NCBI RefSeq assembly: GCF_001423585.1
Contig: NZ_LMOP01000009.1
Location: forward strand, 111,496-175,495
Length of the DNA stretch: 64,000 bases
Direction: 5' to 3'
Source: Xanthomonas sp. Leaf148
GTDB taxonomy: Bacteria > Pseudomonadota > Gammaproteobacteria > Xanthomonadales > Xanthomonadaceae
Made by a program: the position numbers and the translations under genes. This document shows, piece by piece, positions 9,278-18,306 of this stretch. The first letter of the stretch is position 1; each line of letters opens with the position of its first letter. The notes under the pieces were generated by a model that was not told where the DNA came from, did not search any database, and saw only the letters and a program-made list of their open reading frames with translations.

Positions 9278-10392
9278 GTGACATCCTGCGCTGGTTGGCG
9301 GACATGGCCGCGCGTTTTACGCGCAGCCTGGACTGGGTGCTGTGCCTGGCGCTGGGCGCGTTGATGGTGATCGGCCTGTCGGTGCTCAAGAGCGCCGGCG
9401 GCACGGCCAACGGCGATCATCTGGTGATGGCGCAAGGCATCCGCTTCGTCATCGGCGTGGCCGCGATGTGGGGCATCTCGCGCATGTCGGTGCTGCGCCT
9501 GCGCGCCTGGACCCCGTGGGTGTATGGCTTGTCGATGCTGCCGCTGCTGGCGGTGTTCGCGCTAGGCACCGGCAAATACGGCCGGCAGTGGCTGGATCTG
9601 AAAGTGTTCTATCTGCAGCCGGCCGAGCTGCTCAAGATCAGCCTGCCGATGATGGCGGCCTGGTATCTGCACCGCATGCCGTTGCCGCCGCGTATCTCCA
9701 CCGTGTTGGTCACCTGCATGATCATCGGCGTGCCCACCGCGTTGATCATGTTGCAGCCGGACTTCGGGACCGGCGTGCTGATCGCCGCCAGCGGCGTGTT
9801 CGTGCTGCTGCTGGCCGGCCTGCCGTGGTGGTGGGTAGCCGTGGGTCTGGGCGGCGTGGCGGCGGCGGCGCCGATCGCCTGGTTCTGGCTGCTGCGGCCG
9901 TACCAGAAGGACCGCATCATGATGTTCCTCAACCCCGAGAACGACGCGCTCGGCGCCGGCTGGAACATCATCCAGTCCAAGATCGCGATTGGCTCTGGCG
10001 GGTTGGATGGCAAGGGCTGGGGGTTGGGCTCGCAATCGCATCTGAACTTCATTCCCGAACAGACCACCGACTTTGCGTTCTCGGTGCTCAGCGAAGAATT
10101 CGGCTGGATCGGCGTGGCCACCGTACTGACGCTGTATCTCATCGTCATCGGCCGCTGCCTGTGGATCGCCTCGCAGGCGCGCGACACCTATTCGCGCCTG
10201 GTCGCTGGCGCCACCGGTCTGGCGTTCTTCGTCTACGTGCTGGTCAACGGCGGCATGATCTCCGGCCTGCTGCCGGTGGTCGGCGTGCCCATGCCCTTGA
10301 TGAGTTACGGCGGCACCTCGGCGGTGTCGTTGCTGGCCGGATTGGGCCTGGTGATGGCAGTGAAGGCGCACCGGCCGGTGCACGGGTACTGA
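9274..10392 (+). CDS. rodA: SEDS-family peptidoglycan glycosyltransferase RodA
   Basis: RodA (372 residues with this start) is the lipid II polymerase of the elongasome, a polytopic inner-membrane protein paired with PBP2. About ten hydrophobic segments are visible, with the SEDS hallmarks LQPDFGTG and, near the C terminus, GVPMPLMSYGGTS. The TTG at 9274 (reading M-SDILRW) overlaps the mrdA stop and has a GGAG element about 10 bp upstream. An ATG at 9304 would shorten the protein by 10 residues without touching the first helix, so the exact start is uncertain. It closes the mre/mrd operon. Confidence 0.95.
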   Translation: MSDILRWLADMAARFTRSLDWVLCLALGALMVIGLSVLKSAGGTANGDHLVMAQGIRFVIGVAAMWGISRMSVLRLRAWTPWVYGLSMLPLLAVFALGTGKYGRQWLDLKVFYLQPAELLKISLPMMAAWYLHRMPLPPRISTVLVTCMIIGVPTALIMLQPDFGTGVLIAASGVFVLLLAGLPWWWVAVGLGGVAAAAPIAWFWLLRPYQKDRIMMFLNPENDALGAGWNIIQSKIAIGSGGLDGKGWGLGSQSHLNFIPEQTTDFAFSVLSEEFGWIGVATVLTLYLIVIGRCLWIASQARDTYSRLVAGATGLAFFVYVLVNGGMISGLLPVVGVPMPLMSYGGTSAVSLLAGLGLVMAVKAHRPVHGY

Positions 10393-10507
10393 CGCATAGC
10401 GTCATGCCGTTGGCGCGTTGCATCGCGTCAACCCACGCGCAAGCGGCATGCTCCGCATTGCAACGCCGACTGATGCGACACGCGTGTGTCACCGCGTCGG
10501 CAATGTA

Positions 10508-10526
10508 GCGATGGCATCGCGTTTTT
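10508..10526 (+). terminator. Possible terminator after rodA
   Basis: A short stem (GCGAT/ATCGC, loop GGC) is followed by GTTTTTG. It lies between the rodA stop and the PIP box and could insulate the polygalacturonase from the elongasome operon. The stem is only 5-6 bp, so the call is weak. Confidence 0.4.
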
Positions 10527-10567
10527 GCGCGCTGCGTTGCAATGACGACACCTCGACGTAGGGTGGC

Positions 10568-10628
10568 TTCGCTCGGGCGGCATCCGGTTCGCTCGCGTTC
10601 TGCATGTGCGATGTGTGCTCCGTAGAGT
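10568..10628 (+). promoter_or_regulatory. PIP box and -10 element (HrpX-type promoter)
   Basis: TTCGC (10568-10572), exactly 15 bp, TTCGC (10588-10592), 30 bp, then TAGAGT (10623-10628). This matches the published plant-inducible-promoter consensus TTCGB-N15-TTCGB-N30-32-YANNNT at every constrained position. It ends 82 bp before the polygalacturonase ATG. HrpX, the AraC-type master activator of type III secretion genes in Xanthomonas, is the expected regulator; its gene is not in the window. Confidence 0.88.
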
Positions 10629-10710
10629 CCGCTATGCCGCTGCAGTGATGGCGGCCGCGTCGCGTTGCCTATGCAGGCGCGCGCCATTCCTCTTTCGGGT
10701 GCCTGTTTCC

Positions 10711-12102
10711 ATGAAATTGCTAACCGCCGCCATCGGCGGTGTTTGTCTGATGCTTGCCACGCAGGCCAGCGCTGTCACCTTCGCCACGGGCGATGCCCGC
10801 GCTGTCGCGCAACCGGCAATTCCGCCCACGTGTCCGCCCTCCTTGAAGGCCGGCCTGACGCCGAGCGGGCGTCAATTCGATGATGCATTGGAGCGCTCGC
10901 CGCCTGATACCAAGACCATCCAGGCCGCGCTCAATGCCTGTAAAAACGGCAGCGTGCTGTTGACCAGCGGCAGTGGCAACGCGTTTCTGACTGGCCCGCT
11001 GACCATTCCCAGTGGCGTCACGCTGGTGGTCGACCAGGGCGTCACCTTGTACGGCTCACGCAATCCGGCCGACTACGGCAGCGGCTGCGGCGTGGCCGGT
11101 TCCAAGAGTGGCGGCTGTGCGCCGCTGATCAGCGTCAAGGGCGCCAAGTCGGGCGTCATGGGCATCCGCATCGGCGGGCGTCAGGGCACCATCGATGGCC
11201 GCGGCGATCTGACCATGCTGGGCAAGAGCACCACCTGGTGGCAATTGGGCGAAGACGCCAAGGCGGCCGGCCTGGTGCAGAACAGCCCGGATCTGATCAA
11301 GGTGCAGAATTCAACGGCGTTTACGCTGTACGACATCAATCTGATCAACGCGGCGTACTTCCATTTCTTCGCGCATATCGTTGATGGCCTGACCATCTGG
11401 GGCGTGCGGGTGAAGTCACCGGCCACCAGTCCCAACACCGATGGCCTGGATCTGGACAGCGTGGTCAATGCCACTCTCCACGACAACGATGTGATGGGCG
11501 GCGACGATTGCGTGGCGATCAAGACCATCGCTTCCAAGTCGGCCAACATCACCGTGCGCAATACGCGTTGCTACGGCACGCATGGCATCTCCATCGGCAG
11601 CGAAGTGATGTCTGGCGTCAGCAATGTGCTGGTCGACAACAACGCGCTGGTGTCCACCGACGATGCAGGCAATCGCAGCACCGACAACAACGGGTTGCGC
11701 ATCAAGACCAGCATCGTCAAGGGTGGGCCGGTCAGCCTGGTTACGTATCGCAACACGTGCCTCTACGGCGTGACCAGCCCGCTGGTGATCAACCCGTTCT
11801 ATGCCGGCGGGAGCAGCGGCACCAAACCGACCTTCCACGACATCGTCGTCGACGGGCTGCGCAGTGCGAACGATGCCGGCGGCAAGGGCTGGATTCTGCG
11901 TGGCTACGATGCGCAGACGCGGCTTGATCTGGTGCTGGCCAACGTGGCGACCAGCAACACATCGGTCAATGCGAGCAACGCGCAGATCGGGCTGAGCAAC
12001 AGCGCGCTGACTCCGACCGGGAGCGGTGTCACCACTGCGCCGGTGCAAGTCGGCGGCGGCATACCGACCTGCTCGAGCGCACCGCACTTCCCGGCGCTGT
12101 GA
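10711..12102 (+). CDS. pglA: Secreted polygalacturonase (glycoside hydrolase family 28)
   Basis: This 463-residue enzyme hydrolyses alpha-1,4 links in plant homogalacturonan. A Sec signal peptide (MKLLTAAIGGVCLMLATQASA) precedes a right-handed parallel beta-helix. The GH28 signatures appear in order: SPNTDGLDLD, GGDDCVAIK, GTHGISIGSE (usually GHGxSIGS, here THG) and the RIK strand LRIKTSI. The catalytic aspartates of NTD and GDD are present. The ATG at 10711 gives the signal peptide, whereas upstream in-frame codons would not. It lies alone between rodA and mltB with its own PIP promoter and a strong terminator. Such enzymes leave the cell by type II secretion. Confidence 0.95.
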   Translation: MKLLTAAIGGVCLMLATQASAVTFATGDARAVAQPAIPPTCPPSLKAGLTPSGRQFDDALERSPPDTKTIQAALNACKNGSVLLTSGSGNAFLTGPLTIPSGVTLVVDQGVTLYGSRNPADYGSGCGVAGSKSGGCAPLISVKGAKSGVMGIRIGGRQGTIDGRGDLTMLGKSTTWWQLGEDAKAAGLVQNSPDLIKVQNSTAFTLYDINLINAAYFHFFAHIVDGLTIWGVRVKSPATSPNTDGLDLDSVVNATLHDNDVMGGDDCVAIKTIASKSANITVRNTRCYGTHGISIGSEVMSGVSNVLVDNNALVSTDDAGNRSTDNNGLRIKTSIVKGGPVSLVTYRNTCLYGVTSPLVINPFYAGGSSGTKPTFHDIVVDGLRSANDAGGKGWILRGYDAQTRLDLVLANVATSNTSVNASNAQIGLSNSALTPTGSGVTTAPVQVGGGIPTCSSAPHFPAL

Positions 12103-12107
12103 GGCTA

Positions 12108-12144
12108 CAGGCGCGGCCGATCCTAGCGGCCGCGCCTGGTTTTC
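12108..12144 (+). terminator. Rho-independent terminator of the polygalacturonase gene
   Basis: A perfect 12-bp stem (CAGGCGCGGCCG / CGGCCGCGCCTG) with a 7-nt loop is followed by GTTTTC, 6 bp after the stop codon. Confidence 0.88.
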
Positions 12145-12535
12145 TGCCACGGCTGCTCAGTCGATGCAGCCGCCTGGCAGTGGGCTTTGATGTCCCATGA
12201 GCTGCCAAGCCGGCTAGCTGTCTTCGGTTCTTTCCAAGGGGGCAACGGCCGCCTTCGCGTCACTGACATCAGCGCGGCGATCTCGCCCGCGATCAGCTGA
12301 TCGCAATCACCGTCGAGCACCCAGTTGTTAGCGCGGCACCCACATGCCAGTGGTGCATATCGCGCTAGCGCGCCCTGTGGCCGGACTCCCGCTCCTGCCA
12401 GCCGCCGCTCCCAATCCCGATTCCCCAGCCACCAAACTGCCCCACCTGCTGCGGCAGACCTTGACTTTGGCTAAAGTCTTTTCGTTTCATGGTCTTATTG
12501 CCAGAAGTTCATCTGATGTCTGTTACCCTCGGCCG
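12145..12535. other. Intergenic region upstream of mltB
   Basis: No gene was supported in these 391 bp. Two reverse-orientation heptad units (CAATCCC, GATTCCC) lie at 12412-12425. TTGACT at 12461-12466 is a good -35-like hexamer, but no convincing -10 was found at the right spacing before the mltB ATG. Confidence 0.5.
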
Positions 12536-13675
12536 ATGATTCGACGCACTCTGACCTGCCTGCTCACCCTCGGCCTTGTCGCCTGCGCGACCCAGCCCAG
12601 CCCTCCGTCCCCGCCGCCGGCTGCCAGTGCGCCTCCGGCCAAGCCGCCCGTGGCTCCGGTCGCGCCTGCAAGTGCCGCCGCCGAAGCGCCTGCACTACCG
12701 CCGGTCGATCTGACTCCGGTGCCGTTCGAGATCGCACGTGCCAACTTCGTGCGCGACACCGCCGCCAAATACGGCATCGACGCCGCACAGATCGAAGCGG
12801 TGCTGGCGCAAGCGCAATTCAAGGACGCCATCGTCACCGCGATGTCGCGCCCGGCCGAGCGGGTCAAGCCATGGAACGAATACCGGCCGATGTTCATCAC
12901 CCAGGCACGCATCGATGGGGGCCGCAAATTCCTGGCCGAGCACCGCGCCGAGCTGAGCAAGGTCGAAGCCGCCACCGGCGTGCCGGCGCAGGTGATCGTG
13001 GCCATCATCGGGGTGGAAACCAGTTACGGCAGCAATGCCGGCAAGTACCGCGTGTTGGATGCGCTGTACACGCTGGCGTTCCGCTACCCGCGCAGCGGCG
13101 ACCCGGCCAAGCTCGAGCGCGAAGTGCGTCGCGAGCTGTTTTTCCGCGATGAACTCGGCCAATTGTTCGCGCTCGGCAAGGAAGAGCAACTCGACGTCAC
13201 CAGCCTGATCGGCAGCTACGCCGGCGCGATGGGCATGGGCCAGTTCATGCCTTCCAGCTACCGCCAGTTCGGTGTCGATGGCGATGCGGATGGCAAGCGC
13301 AATCTGTTCACCGATTACAACGACGTGTTCGCCTCGATCGCCAATTACTTCGTCAAGAAGGGCGGCTGGGTGCGCGGCGGTGAAGTCGCCGTGCCGGCCA
13401 CGCTGGCTGCCGGCCGCGAAGAATTCAATCCCACCGACTGGTCGCCGGTGTACACGCTGGCCGATCTGTCTGCGCGCGGGTATCACCCTGGCGCGCCGGT
13501 GGTGGCGGGTAGCACCGCCACGCCGATCAGCCTGGACGACGCCAACGGCAAGCAGTACTGGCTGGGCTTCCAGAACTTCTACGCGATCACCCGATACAAC
13601 ATTTCCAAGATGTATGCGATGGCCGTGTTCCAGTTGTCCGAGGCCATCGCCGGCAAGGAGTTACCCCCGGCATGA
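12536..13675 (+). CDS. mltB: Membrane-bound lytic murein transglycosylase B
   Basis: MltB (379 residues) cleaves the MurNAc-GlcNAc bond of peptidoglycan and leaves a 1,6-anhydro end. It begins with a lipoprotein signal (LTLGLVAC, Cys near residue 18). A Pro/Ala-rich linker of about 50 residues follows, then the SLT-B catalytic domain. The catalytic glutamate sits in IIGVETSYGSN, and MGMGQFMPSSY is characteristic of the family. The ATG at 12536 was preferred because it places the lipobox correctly; the open frame extends 64 codons upstream without it. The gene overlaps rlpA by 4 bp, so the two hydrolases are probably co-expressed. Confidence 0.95.
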   Translation: MIRRTLTCLLTLGLVACATQPSPPSPPPAASAPPAKPPVAPVAPASAAAEAPALPPVDLTPVPFEIARANFVRDTAAKYGIDAAQIEAVLAQAQFKDAIVTAMSRPAERVKPWNEYRPMFITQARIDGGRKFLAEHRAELSKVEAATGVPAQVIVAIIGVETSYGSNAGKYRVLDALYTLAFRYPRSGDPAKLEREVRRELFFRDELGQLFALGKEEQLDVTSLIGSYAGAMGMGQFMPSSYRQFGVDGDADGKRNLFTDYNDVFASIANYFVKKGGWVRGGEVAVPATLAAGREEFNPTDWSPVYTLADLSARGYHPGAPVVAGSTATPISLDDANGKQYWLGFQNFYAITRYNISKMYAMAVFQLSEAIAGKELPPA

Positions 13676-15072
13676 ACAGCATGACAGGCCCCAAGTGGCT
13701 GATCCCGATGGCGCTGATGCTCGGCCTGGCGGCCTGTAGCAGCGCACCGAAGAAAAGCGTCGCTGCCAAGGGCGGCGGCGCCATCAAGGGCGTCAAGATC
13801 GACGGCAAGGGGCCGGCGTACGTCGCCACCGGATGCCCGTCGACCTCGCCGTATGCGGCCGCCAAGGAAGACCCGTCCACGCGCGGCGACTACACCGCCG
13901 GCGGCCTGTACAAACCCGGCGTCAAGGACACCACGCCCGACCACGTGCCCAACGTGGCCTGCATCCCCGAACCGCTGGTCACCAACGAGCCGCGCTCGGC
14001 GGTCGGCAATCGCTCGCCCTATGAAGTGCTGGGCAAGCGTTACGTGGTGATGGACGACCCGGGCGACTATGTCGAACGCGGCACCGCCTCGTATTACGGC
14101 AGCAAATTCCATGGCCGGCTCACCTCCAACAAGGAGGTCTACGACATGTACGCCTTCACCGCTGCGCACAAGACGTTGCCGCTGCCCAGTTTCGCGCTGG
14201 TGACCAATACCGACACCGGCGATTCGGTGGTGGTGCGCGTCAACGACCGCGGCCCGTTTCACGATGGCCGCGTGATCGACCTCAGCTACGCCGCCGCGGT
14301 CAAGCTCGGCATCACCGGCAGAGGCACCGGCAATGTCGAAGTGCGCGGGCTGACCGAAGCCGATAACGGCAACCTGCTGGCCAAGCGCAATCGTGGCCAG
14401 GTGCCGGTCACGACGGCGGTTGCCACCGCGCGGCCGGCGTCGGGCAGCAGCCAGATCGATGGTCTGGTGCAGCGTCTGCCCACGCGCACGGTTCCGCCGC
14501 GCACGGTGACGACAGGCGCGGGCACAGCGGTTGTCACGTCTGCAGTAGCGATTGCTGCAGCACCGGTCACTGCGGCCGGCGAGCGTTGGCGCTATCGCGT
14601 GGCCGATTCGCGCCAGCCCGGCAATGCCGACAACTTCGATGCCTGGATGAAGACGCAGGGCGTGCGTGTGGCCACCGGCAAGCCTGCCGCTGCCGTGCAG
14701 CGACCGACCGGCGCGACAACCACAGCTGCCGCCGCACCGGTCGCCGTTGCCGTGGTCAAGGCATCGGAAAGCGTGGCTGCGCGTCCGCTCAAGCCCGATC
14801 CGATGCCGGCCAAGGCACCCAGCGTGGCCGAGGCTGCGCTGGGCGACATCCTGTTGCAGGTCGCCAGCTTCGCCAGCCGCGAAAATGCCAACCGCGCGCT
14901 GTCGCAGCTGGCCTCGGCCGGTATCGCCGGTGCCAGCGTCAGCGACATCGTCAGCGGTGGCCGCACCCTGTGGCGCTTGCGCGTCAACGCACGCGACCAC
15001 GCAAACGCATCGGAGATTTCCCAGCGGATTGCCGGCCTGGGCTTTGGACGTCCGCAGATCGTCGCCAACTGA
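13672..15072 (+). CDS. rlpA: Septal ring lytic transglycosylase RlpA family lipoprotein with SPOR domain
   Basis: RlpA (466 residues) is an outer-membrane lipoprotein (LMLGLAACSS lipobox). It has a double-psi beta-barrel domain at about 130-225 (GTASYYGSKFHGRLTSN; VVVRVNDRGPFHDGRVIDLS) and a C-terminal SPOR domain (about 390-465; DILLQVASFASRENA). In Pseudomonas aeruginosa RlpA cuts denuded glycan strands at septa; the DPBB Asp and His residues needed there appear in VNDRGPF and KFHG. A long Ala/Val/Thr-rich linker separates the domains. Start ATG overlaps the mltB stop. It is longer than the E. coli protein (362 residues) because of the linker. Confidence 0.93.
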   Translation: MNSMTGPKWLIPMALMLGLAACSSAPKKSVAAKGGGAIKGVKIDGKGPAYVATGCPSTSPYAAAKEDPSTRGDYTAGGLYKPGVKDTTPDHVPNVACIPEPLVTNEPRSAVGNRSPYEVLGKRYVVMDDPGDYVERGTASYYGSKFHGRLTSNKEVYDMYAFTAAHKTLPLPSFALVTNTDTGDSVVVRVNDRGPFHDGRVIDLSYAAAVKLGITGRGTGNVEVRGLTEADNGNLLAKRNRGQVPVTTAVATARPASGSSQIDGLVQRLPTRTVPPRTVTTGAGTAVVTSAVAIAAAPVTAAGERWRYRVADSRQPGNADNFDAWMKTQGVRVATGKPAAAVQRPTGATTTAAAAPVAVAVVKASESVAARPLKPDPMPAKAPSVAEAALGDILLQVASFASRENANRALSQLASAGIAGASVSDIVSGGRTLWRLRVNARDHANASEISQRIAGLGFGRPQIVAN

Positions 15073-15326
15073 GCACAGACCGTTATGCCGTGGTTAGCCG
15101 CCATCCAGCGAGCGGGTCTGATACACGGCGCTTGCGTCCAACCGCGCGACAGCGTGGTTCCGCTAGGCGCGCTGCGGCGTCGGTGCGGCGCGCGTCCCGC
15201 GCGGTACGCCAGCAGTCACGCTGAACTGTGGAGGCGCGCCGGTCCCTGCGCGCGTCGCTTGAATCTTCATCGCACCTTACAATTTCGTATTACCCAGCCT
15301 TCGGGCCCGTCAGGAGTCGTTCTTCA

Positions 15327-16532
15327 ATGAAATTCCGCTTCGCCGCCGCTGCCGTGGCCACGTTCGCCTTCGGCCTGGTCTGCGCCCAGACACCTGCGCC
15401 GCAGCCGACTCCCGCTGTGGCTGCCGCGCCGGCTGCACTGCCGGTTCCGCCCGCACCCGCGCCGGCCGTGTCCAAATCCTGGATCCTGATGGACTACGCC
15501 ACCGGGCAGGTGCTCGCCGGCGACAACATCCATCAGCAGTTGGCACCGGCCAGCATCACCAAGGTGATGACGTCCTACGTGGTGGCCGCGGAAATCAAGA
15601 ACGGCAAGGTCAAGCGCGACGACCAGGTCATGATGAGCGAGCGCGCCTGGCGCGAGGGCGGCGCCGGCACCGATGGCAGCTATAGCGGCTTCCCGGTCAA
15701 CCAGACCGCGCGTCTGGAAGACATGGAAAAGGGCATGGCCATCCAGTCCGGCAACGATGCCGCGATTGCGCTGGCCGAGCATGTGGCCGGTAGCGAAGAA
15801 GCCTTCGCCTCGCTGATGAACAGCTACGCCGCCAAGATCGGCATGAAGAATTCGTACTTCGTCAATGCGCATGGGTTGAGTGCCGAAGGCCATCATTCCA
15901 CCGCCTACGACCTGGCGATGCTGGGCCGCGCGATGGTGCGCGATTACCCGGAAACCTACGCCTACAACAAGATCAAGGAATTCCAGGTCGGCACCATCAA
16001 GCAGAGCAACCGTAACCGGCTGCTGTGGCGCGACCCGGCGGTGGACGGCATCAAGACCGGCCACACCTCCGAGGCCGGCTACTGCCTGCTGAGCTCGGCC
16101 AAGCGCGGCGACCAGCGCCTGATCGCGGTGGTCATGGGCGACACCTCTGAAGAACAACGCGCCACTGACAGCCTGGCTCTGCTCAACTGGGGGTTCCGCT
16201 TCTTCGAAACCCACAGCCTGTACGCGCCCGGCAAGGTCGTGACCAAGCAGAAGGTCTGGAAGGGCGAGCAGGACGAAGTGCAGCTGGGCGTGGCGCAGCC
16301 ATTGCTGGTCAGCCTGCAACGCGGCCGCTACAACGACCTCAAGCCCAGCATGGACGTGGCCAAGAATCTCGAAGCGCCCATCAAGAAGGGCCAGCAGGTC
16401 GGCACCGTGAAGGTCAGCCTCGACGGCAAGATCATCGCCCAGGCCCCGCTGGTCGCCATCAACGCGGTGGAGGAGGGCGGCTTCTTCAAGCGCCTCTGGG
16501 ATTCGTTCTGGATGTGGTGGGAATCGGAATAA
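15327..16532 (+). CDS. dacC: D-alanyl-D-alanine carboxypeptidase (PBP5/6 type)
   Basis: This 401-residue low-molecular-weight PBP trims the terminal D-Ala from peptidoglycan stem pentapeptides in the periplasm. The signal peptide ends near VCA at residue 20, followed by an Ala/Pro-rich stretch. Active-site motifs are S76-I-T-K79, QSGN and IKTGHTSEAG. The C-terminal PBP5_C beta domain ends in a Trp-rich amphipathic helix (RLWDSFWMWWESE) that anchors it to the membrane. The start at 15327 has CAGGAG 11 bp upstream. The choice between the dacA and dacC names is arbitrary here. It is the last of the three consecutive murein enzymes and is followed by a strong terminator. Confidence 0.95.
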   Translation: MKFRFAAAAVATFAFGLVCAQTPAPQPTPAVAAAPAALPVPPAPAPAVSKSWILMDYATGQVLAGDNIHQQLAPASITKVMTSYVVAAEIKNGKVKRDDQVMMSERAWREGGAGTDGSYSGFPVNQTARLEDMEKGMAIQSGNDAAIALAEHVAGSEEAFASLMNSYAAKIGMKNSYFVNAHGLSAEGHHSTAYDLAMLGRAMVRDYPETYAYNKIKEFQVGTIKQSNRNRLLWRDPAVDGIKTGHTSEAGYCLLSSAKRGDQRLIAVVMGDTSEEQRATDSLALLNWGFRFFETHSLYAPGKVVTKQKVWKGEQDEVQLGVAQPLLVSLQRGRYNDLKPSMDVAKNLEAPIKKGQQVGTVKVSLDGKIIAQAPLVAINAVEEGGFFKRLWDSFWMWWESE

Positions 16533-16539
16533 GTGCAGC

Positions 16540-16568
16540 AAAAAGCCGGCGAAAGCCGGCTTTTTGTT
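16540..16568 (+). terminator. Rho-independent terminator of the DD-carboxypeptidase gene
   Basis: AAAAAGCCGGC and GCCGGCTTTTT flank a GAAA tetraloop, followed by TTTTTGTTT. It begins 8 bp after the stop codon. Confidence 0.92.
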
Positions 16569-16940
16569 TCTGGGATTAGGGATTTGGCATTCGGGATTCG
16601 CAACAGCCAGAGCAGATGCAACGCAACCGCAGCCGCTCGGACTAATCCCAATCCTGACTCCCTAATCCCTGACCAGACGCATCTGCTTAAACGAGAAGCT
16701 GGCTATGTGGATGCGGCAGCAATCCGAATGGTTCAACCAAAAAAGCTGGCTTTTTGTTGGCGGTGATTAGGGATTCGAGATTGGCAAGAGCAAAAGCAGG
16801 TGCAAATCCCCAGCGGCCCGCTTCGGCGAATCCCCAGTCCCAACTCTCCAATCCCCGCTCTCGATCAGGCTGCCGACCATCGCAAAGCCCCAGCAGCCCG
16901 CTCTAACGAATCCCCAATCCCGACTCCCCAATCCCAGCCC
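16569..16940. repeat. Stacked heptad-repeat elements between dac and lpxR
   Basis: No gene was found here. Four degenerate heptads (16572-16599) face an inverted set at 16643-16669. A second, shorter terminator-like half (AAAAAAGCTGGCTTTTTG, 16739-16756) and another heptad run begin a diverged second copy. Further reverse heptads lie near 16825-16850 and 16907-16935. The order (GGCTTTTTG, GATTAGGGATT, GCAGNTGCAA, reverse heptads) recurs, so the region looks like repeated insertion or duplication of one element. Confidence 0.75.
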
Positions 16941-18002
16941 TCAAAGCATCCGACTGATCGTGAAGCTGCCGTACACCGGGGTTTCGCGTTGGGTCTCGAA
17001 TTCGCGGGTGCGGTGGTAGCGGGCGAGGGCGAACTTCCACCGGCCGTACATCACGGCCAGGCCGTAGCCGACATCGCCCACGAACGGGCGCTTGTCCACG
17101 CTGTGGCTGTTGCGGAAGGTGTTGCCGTCCAGGGTGATATCGCGGATCACCCAGCGCGCGTCGGTGGTCACGAACAGATGGCTCGACCAGCCACTGGAAC
17201 GTCCCAGCCGGCTCGGCGCAGTGTTTTCGCCCGCCGGGCGGGTGGGGGTGCTGCCGAAGTCGTCCGGCAGTTTCCAGCCAAAACGCGCTTCGCCACCGGC
17301 GTTCAGATGCGTGGCCATGTTGCCGACCGCCCCGCCCCAGTGCGAGATGAAATCCCAACCGAATCCATCGGCGTTGCCGCTGGCATCGGCCGGCCACCGG
17401 CGCATACGTTCGTGCACCAGATTGATCAGCGGCTCGTTATGCAGCTGATTGTCCCAACCCTGGAATTTCTCGTCGCCCAGCGCATCGTGGATCGCATCCT
17501 GCGCCTCCTCGGCAAGGGCCCACGGGCCGACCACGCCAATCTGCAGCTGCGTGGTCCGCAGGTGCGCATCGTTGCGCGCGTTGTAGCCGAAGCTCGCCAA
17601 CAGGATGCCCGCATACGGGCGGTCCTCCGGGATCACGTCGCGACGGGTGTAATCGGTCGGCGTAAAGATTGCCTGGCCGATCGAAAACACCATGTTCTGC
17701 TGATCGAACTCGCCTGGGTGCAGCCGCTCCAGGTAGCTGTTGACCCAGCGCGCGGTGCGCGGCAGGCACGGGTCGTCGGTGTAGTCGACCAGGTTGGGCG
17801 AGACCAGCGTCAGCACCGCACCGTTGGAATATCCCTGGTCCTGGTCCTCCCCGCCGAACAAATCGTTGTCGACCCGGAAATTGACCGCTGGCGGCGTGCG
17901 CCCCAGTCGGCTGGAATCGCACTGATCCGCAGCGATGGCCGGCATCGACAGCCCGGTGAGAGAGAGCAGCAAGGCAGCAGACAACGCGCGCGGTCGGAGC
18001 AT
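16941..18002 (-). CDS. lpxR: Lipid A 3'-O-deacylase, LpxR family
   Basis: This 353-residue protein matches the LpxR (DUF2219) family of outer-membrane beta-barrels, which remove the 3'-acyloxyacyl chain of lipid A in a calcium-dependent manner. A Sec signal peptide ends at PAIAA near residue 25. The Asn-Asp pair proposed as catalytic in the Salmonella enzyme corresponds to VDNDLF (residues 44-49). QGYSNG and the candidate catalytic histidine in WDNQLHNEP are also present. The protein ends in a hydrophobic residue (RML) but not the usual terminal phenylalanine. It is somewhat longer than Salmonella LpxR (about 320). No operon partner; it is transcribed towards the heptad region. Activity would alter host recognition of lipopolysaccharide. 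Confidence 0.85.
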   Translation of the reverse strand: MLRPRALSAALLLSLTGLSMPAIAADQCDSSRLGRTPPAVNFRVDNDLFGGEDQDQGYSNGAVLTLVSPNLVDYTDDPCLPRTARWVNSYLERLHPGEFDQQNMVFSIGQAIFTPTDYTRRDVIPEDRPYAGILLASFGYNARNDAHLRTTQLQIGVVGPWALAEEAQDAIHDALGDEKFQGWDNQLHNEPLINLVHERMRRWPADASGNADGFGWDFISHWGGAVGNMATHLNAGGEARFGWKLPDDFGSTPTRPAGENTAPSRLGRSSGWSSHLFVTTDARWVIRDITLDGNTFRNSHSVDKRPFVGDVGYGLAVMYGRWKFALARYHRTREFETQRETPVYGSFTISRML

Positions 18003-18306
18003 GGAAGGCCTGGGGGAGTAGGAGGGACGGGATGGTGCAAAGGTGCCTGCGCCAGCGGCTGCGCCGCGTGAACGTACCGGTCATGATGCCCCGAGGGCTG
18101 CACTTGGGCGACGCTATCCCAGGCAGCGGTCCGTTCTGTCTGAGACATGCCGACACTGCGACCTGGTAGCGATGAAAAGCGCGCGCGAATAGCATATGAT
18201 CCGCCCCCGGGGAAAGAAGCCCCAAGGAACGGCGGCCCTCACAGGCCATTTCATCACCAACGGATCGCGTTCGCCGACGGCAGCGCAGGTGTCAGGGGGA
18301 ATAAAC
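18003..18306. other. Divergent intergenic region, lpxR / csgG-domain gene
   Basis: These 304 bp hold the start regions of two divergent genes. AGCATATGAT near 18191 is a possible -10 for the plus-strand gene. No other coding or RNA feature was seen. Confidence 0.4.
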
